Shown here one piece after another: positions 61,889 through 64,000 of a DNA stretch of 64,000 nt. The position numbers and the translations under genes are program-made. This DNA comes from Gp1-AA133 sp963850425 (GTDB lineage: Bacteria; Acidobacteriota; Terriglobia; Terriglobales; Acidobacteriaceae): contig CAWKLF010000003.1 of NCBI GenBank assembly GCA_963850425.1, positions 364,610 through 428,609 on the forward strand, written 5' to 3'. Numbering within the stretch: the stretch's first letter is position 1; each line of letters opens with the position of its first letter. The notes under the pieces were generated by a model. That model was not told where the DNA came from. It saw only the letters and a list, made by a program, of their open reading frames with translations, and did not search any database.

Positions 61889-61899
61889 AGGACGGCTGC

Positions 61900-62680
61900 G
61901 TGCGCCGTGCAAATCAGCGTTGACGTATCGCAGAAGCGGCCGAACAATTCTCCGCCGCGACGCCCCCGCCTGCGGGAGAATCGTAATCCGCCATCATGCC
62001 GAGTTCGGGATAGCGGGCTTGCAGCGGCGAGTGGATCATGTCGCCGGTAATGACGGCATCGGCGCCGGGCTTGCCGACCTGCACCGAATAATGGTCGATG
62101 GTGTGGCCGGGCGTCGGGATCAGCGTCACGAGGTCGTTGAAGGCGTGCGCGCTCTTGAACGATCTTCTCGACGCGATTGGCGGCCACGACCGGGAACACG
62201 GAATCGGTAATCCACGGATATGCGGCCGGATCGTCCTTGTGGCGGCTGGTCCAATAGGGCAAGCTCACGGTCGGCAAAGACATAGCGCGCCTTCGGGAAG
62301 GTCGGGCACCCACTGGCCGTTCTCAAGCCGCGTATTCCACCCGACATGGTCGGTGTGCAAATGCGTGCACATGACAAAATCGATATCGTTCACGCTAAAC
62401 CGGCTTGCCGCGAGGTTCTTTTCGTAGCGATCGGAATTCATCATGTTCCAGAAACTGCGCGTCGGTCGCGGCTTGTGGTTTCCGACGCAGCTATCGATCA
62501 TGATGGTGTGGTGAGGCGTTTTCACGATGTAGCTCTGGATACAGAGCGTCAAACGGTCAGCGAAGCATCGAGGAACCTGGGCTGCAGCCAGCCGCGGTTC
62601 TCGTCAAGCAGCTCCCGGGTAATGGTCGGGAAAAATGTCGTCGCCTCGAAGAATGGGCCCTCCTCTCGCAATCGATGGAT
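61900..62680 (-). pseudogene. MBL-fold metallo-hydrolase, multiple frameshifts
   Basis: Pieces in order: EEGPFFEATTFFPTITRELL, ENRGWLQPRFLDASLTV; SYIVKTPHHTIMIDSCVGNH; VMCTHLHTDHVGWNT (HxHxDH zinc site); ALLDQPPQGR or the in-frame alternative YWTSRHKDDPAAYPWI; then IPTPGHTIDHYSVQVGKPGA and VITGDMIHSP. A typical lactonase/hydrolase of the MBL superfamily. Breaks lie near 62,285, ~62,165 and ~62,550. The region just upstream (62,690-62,755) is corrupted-looking C-rich sequence. Confidence 0.75.
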
Positions 62681-62736
62681 CTGCCACCACACCACAAAGC
62701 CCCCCCCAACCAGACAACATCCAAACATCCCGCACG

Positions 62737-62751
62737 CCCCCCCCCCCCCCC
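62737..62751 (+). repeat. poly-C run (15 consecutive C)
   Basis: Fifteen C residues, with an eight-C run at 62,700-62,707 just before. Natural runs of this length are rare in this GC-rich sequence and lie in an area where no frame can be followed, so an assembly or sequencing artefact is likely. Confidence 0.6.
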
Positions 62752-62790
62752 GGCGGCGTGCAATGCGCGGATCGTCGGCAATCGTACCGG

Positions 62791-63689
62791 CTAGGCAGGC
62801 GGAAATTGGCTCGCGGGTAACGCGGCGCAATGGTCGTAGATGGCCGACGGCCGGGTGAACCACACCTTTTCCTTCTCCGGATGGCTGACGATGTGCTGCA
62901 ACGCCTCGCGGAGCATGCGGAGCCTGTAGGGCTGACCCACGATCATCGTGTGCAATGCGATGCCGCATACGAGCGGCTGTTTTGCCGACTGGCGCAGCAG
63001 TTCTTCGAATTGACCAATGATGAAGTCACGGAATTGTTCCGGCGAGTGATGCCTCACCAGAATTTGCGGGCTGTCGTTGATCTCGATCGGGTACGGGACG
63101 CTCATGATCGGACCGGAGCGCGTCTTCATCCAGAGCGGCTGATCGTCGGCCGGCCAGTCCATCAGGAAATCGAACCCGACCTCCTTCAAGAGGTCGGGCG
63201 TGTGGTGCGTGGACGCCATCCACGGCGCCATCCAGCCTCTCGGCGGCTTTCCGGATGCGCGCTCGATCGCGTCGCGAACCTCCTGCAGGAATTGCCTCTC
63301 GTCAGCTTCCCACATGTGGCTATGACGCTCCGCGTTGGTGCGGCCATGCCCGATGAATTCATCGCCGCGCGCCTTCAACGCGTCGACGATACGGGGCGCA
63401 TAGTCGAAAACCGCCGTGTTGATCAGGTGCGCCGCCGGCAGGTTCAATTCATCGAACAGTTCGAGGCAGCGCCAGACGCCAACCCTGTTGCCGTAATCGC
63501 GCCAGGCGAAGGTCCGGGGGTCGGAGCCGCTCCTGCTACGGTCAACAGATGACCTTCGCCCGCGCCAAACGCGAAGTGTTCGATGTTGAGGCCGAGATAA
63601 ACCGCCAGCCGCTTTCCGTCCGGCCAGGAATAGTCCGGACGGTCAACGATCGGCGAATAAGCATAGCGATGATGATATGGAAGCTGCAT
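62791..63689 (-). pseudogene. polysaccharide deacetylase-family protein, one frameshift
   Basis: Start ATG 63,689 gives LPYHHRYAYSPIVDRPDYSW, DGKRLAVYLGLNIEHFAFGA. After a break near 63,450 the frame 62,791-63,447 continues ARGDEFIGHGRTNAERHSHM, the NodB-like HGRTN region, and ends AIYDHCAALPASQFPPA. The family includes allantoinase-like PuuE and chitin deacetylases. Active-site His and Asp pattern fits, but the substrate is unknown. The final ~310 bp of the window hold no firm gene. Confidence 0.7.
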
Positions 63690-64000
63690 GTCGGTATTCC
63701 TGCTAAGCCTGGATCTGCGCGGCCGGCGCTCGCTGGAGGCATCCGCAACTGCAGAAGATCCAACGATGAGGTGCCGCCACAGTATTCGTCGTGACGGATA
63801 TAGCCAAGATCGAGACAGCATCGGCGAGCCCACGCATCCGCGTTATGGCGCAATGCAACATGTAGAGCAGACCCTACATGGACGCGGGTGGTGAAATCCT
63901 GTGCGGCCTGTACAAAGGAGCCGACAACCGGAATTCCTCACCCGATGCTGCAATCCATTCAGACTCCGTTGAGACCAGGGCCTCTTGGGCGGTCGCCCTG
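63690..64000. other. terminal 311 bp without a supported gene
   Basis: Frames on both strands are short and overlap; no start with ribosome-binding site was found. It is the upstream region of the deacetylase gene, possibly containing its promoter. Confidence 0.35.

Noticed and set aside
55894..64000. Genuine acidobacterial operons with programmed frameshifts
   Set aside because: Frameshifts hit every kind of gene at random positions without slippery-site patterns, and gene content is alphaproteobacterial; poor sequence or foreign contig fits better.

Overview
The first ~55.9 kb looks like an Acidobacteriota chromosome (Koribacter/Terriglobia type). The evidence is an acidobacterial VWFA-family protein, a DUF2934 protein, a SpoIVB/S55-domain protein, an imuA-imuB-dnaE2 mutagenesis cassette, and the dispersed repeat family that reads 'TGTCATTCTGAGCGAAGCG' in translated or intergenic DNA. 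The last ~8.1 kb (about 55,895-64,000) is different. It is visibly GC-richer, its genes resemble those of Bradyrhizobium-type Alphaproteobacteria, and nearly every one is broken by single-base indels. The join cuts a serine protease and an EmrB-type transporter at the same point, so the window is probably a chimeric assembly.

Layout: a DinB-like fragment, phoU and a PhoB-type regulator lead to tRNA-Glu(CTC) at 2274-2348. A tyrosine integrase follows, and a 19-bp copy of the tRNA 3' end recurs at 23,050-23,068. This defines a 20.7-kb integrative element (2331-23,068). Its left half carries a putative 2-oxoglutarate dioxygenase, a 5'-truncated histidine kinase, several small unknown genes and a serine recombinase. 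Its right half is a single minus-strand gene train of ~12 kb. Read in the direction of transcription it is: a membrane-anchored dCTP-deaminase/dUTPase-fold protein, a thymidylate-synthase-fold protein, a dCMP-deaminase-like protein, a 73-aa protein, a C5-cytosine methyltransferase, Vsr, a MORC/MutL-type GHKL ATPase, a Z1-domain helicase, a PD-(D/E)XK (DUF4420-like) nuclease and an AIPR protein. The second half of this train matches the computationally described MutL/MORC-associated restriction-modification systems. The added pyrimidine-nucleotide trio is the most unusual part. Its synthase has Asp where thymidylate synthases have the dUMP-reading Asn, which suggests action on a cytosine nucleotide.

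Right of the island comes imuA-imuB-dnaE2, whose coding sequences are invaded by dispersed repeats, some read as peptide inserts. Next are a DUF2934 gene; a cytochrome c maturation cluster (ccmF, ccmH, a ccmI-like gene and a large membrane protein); htpX; a MoxR ATPase; a DUF4149 gene; ychF; a ZIP transporter; VWFA and S55 proteins; a beta-propeller protein; an MFS transporter; lolC/E-lolD; clpC; a cupin gene; a PLP-dependent lyase; and a trypsin-like protease cut at the junction.

Single-base indels interrupt phoB, imuB, dcm, the PD-(D/E)XK gene and the whole nucleotide trio. Several lie in homopolymers, so sequencing error and true decay cannot be separated from the sequence alone. Coordinates of interrupted genes cover the reconstructed extent.
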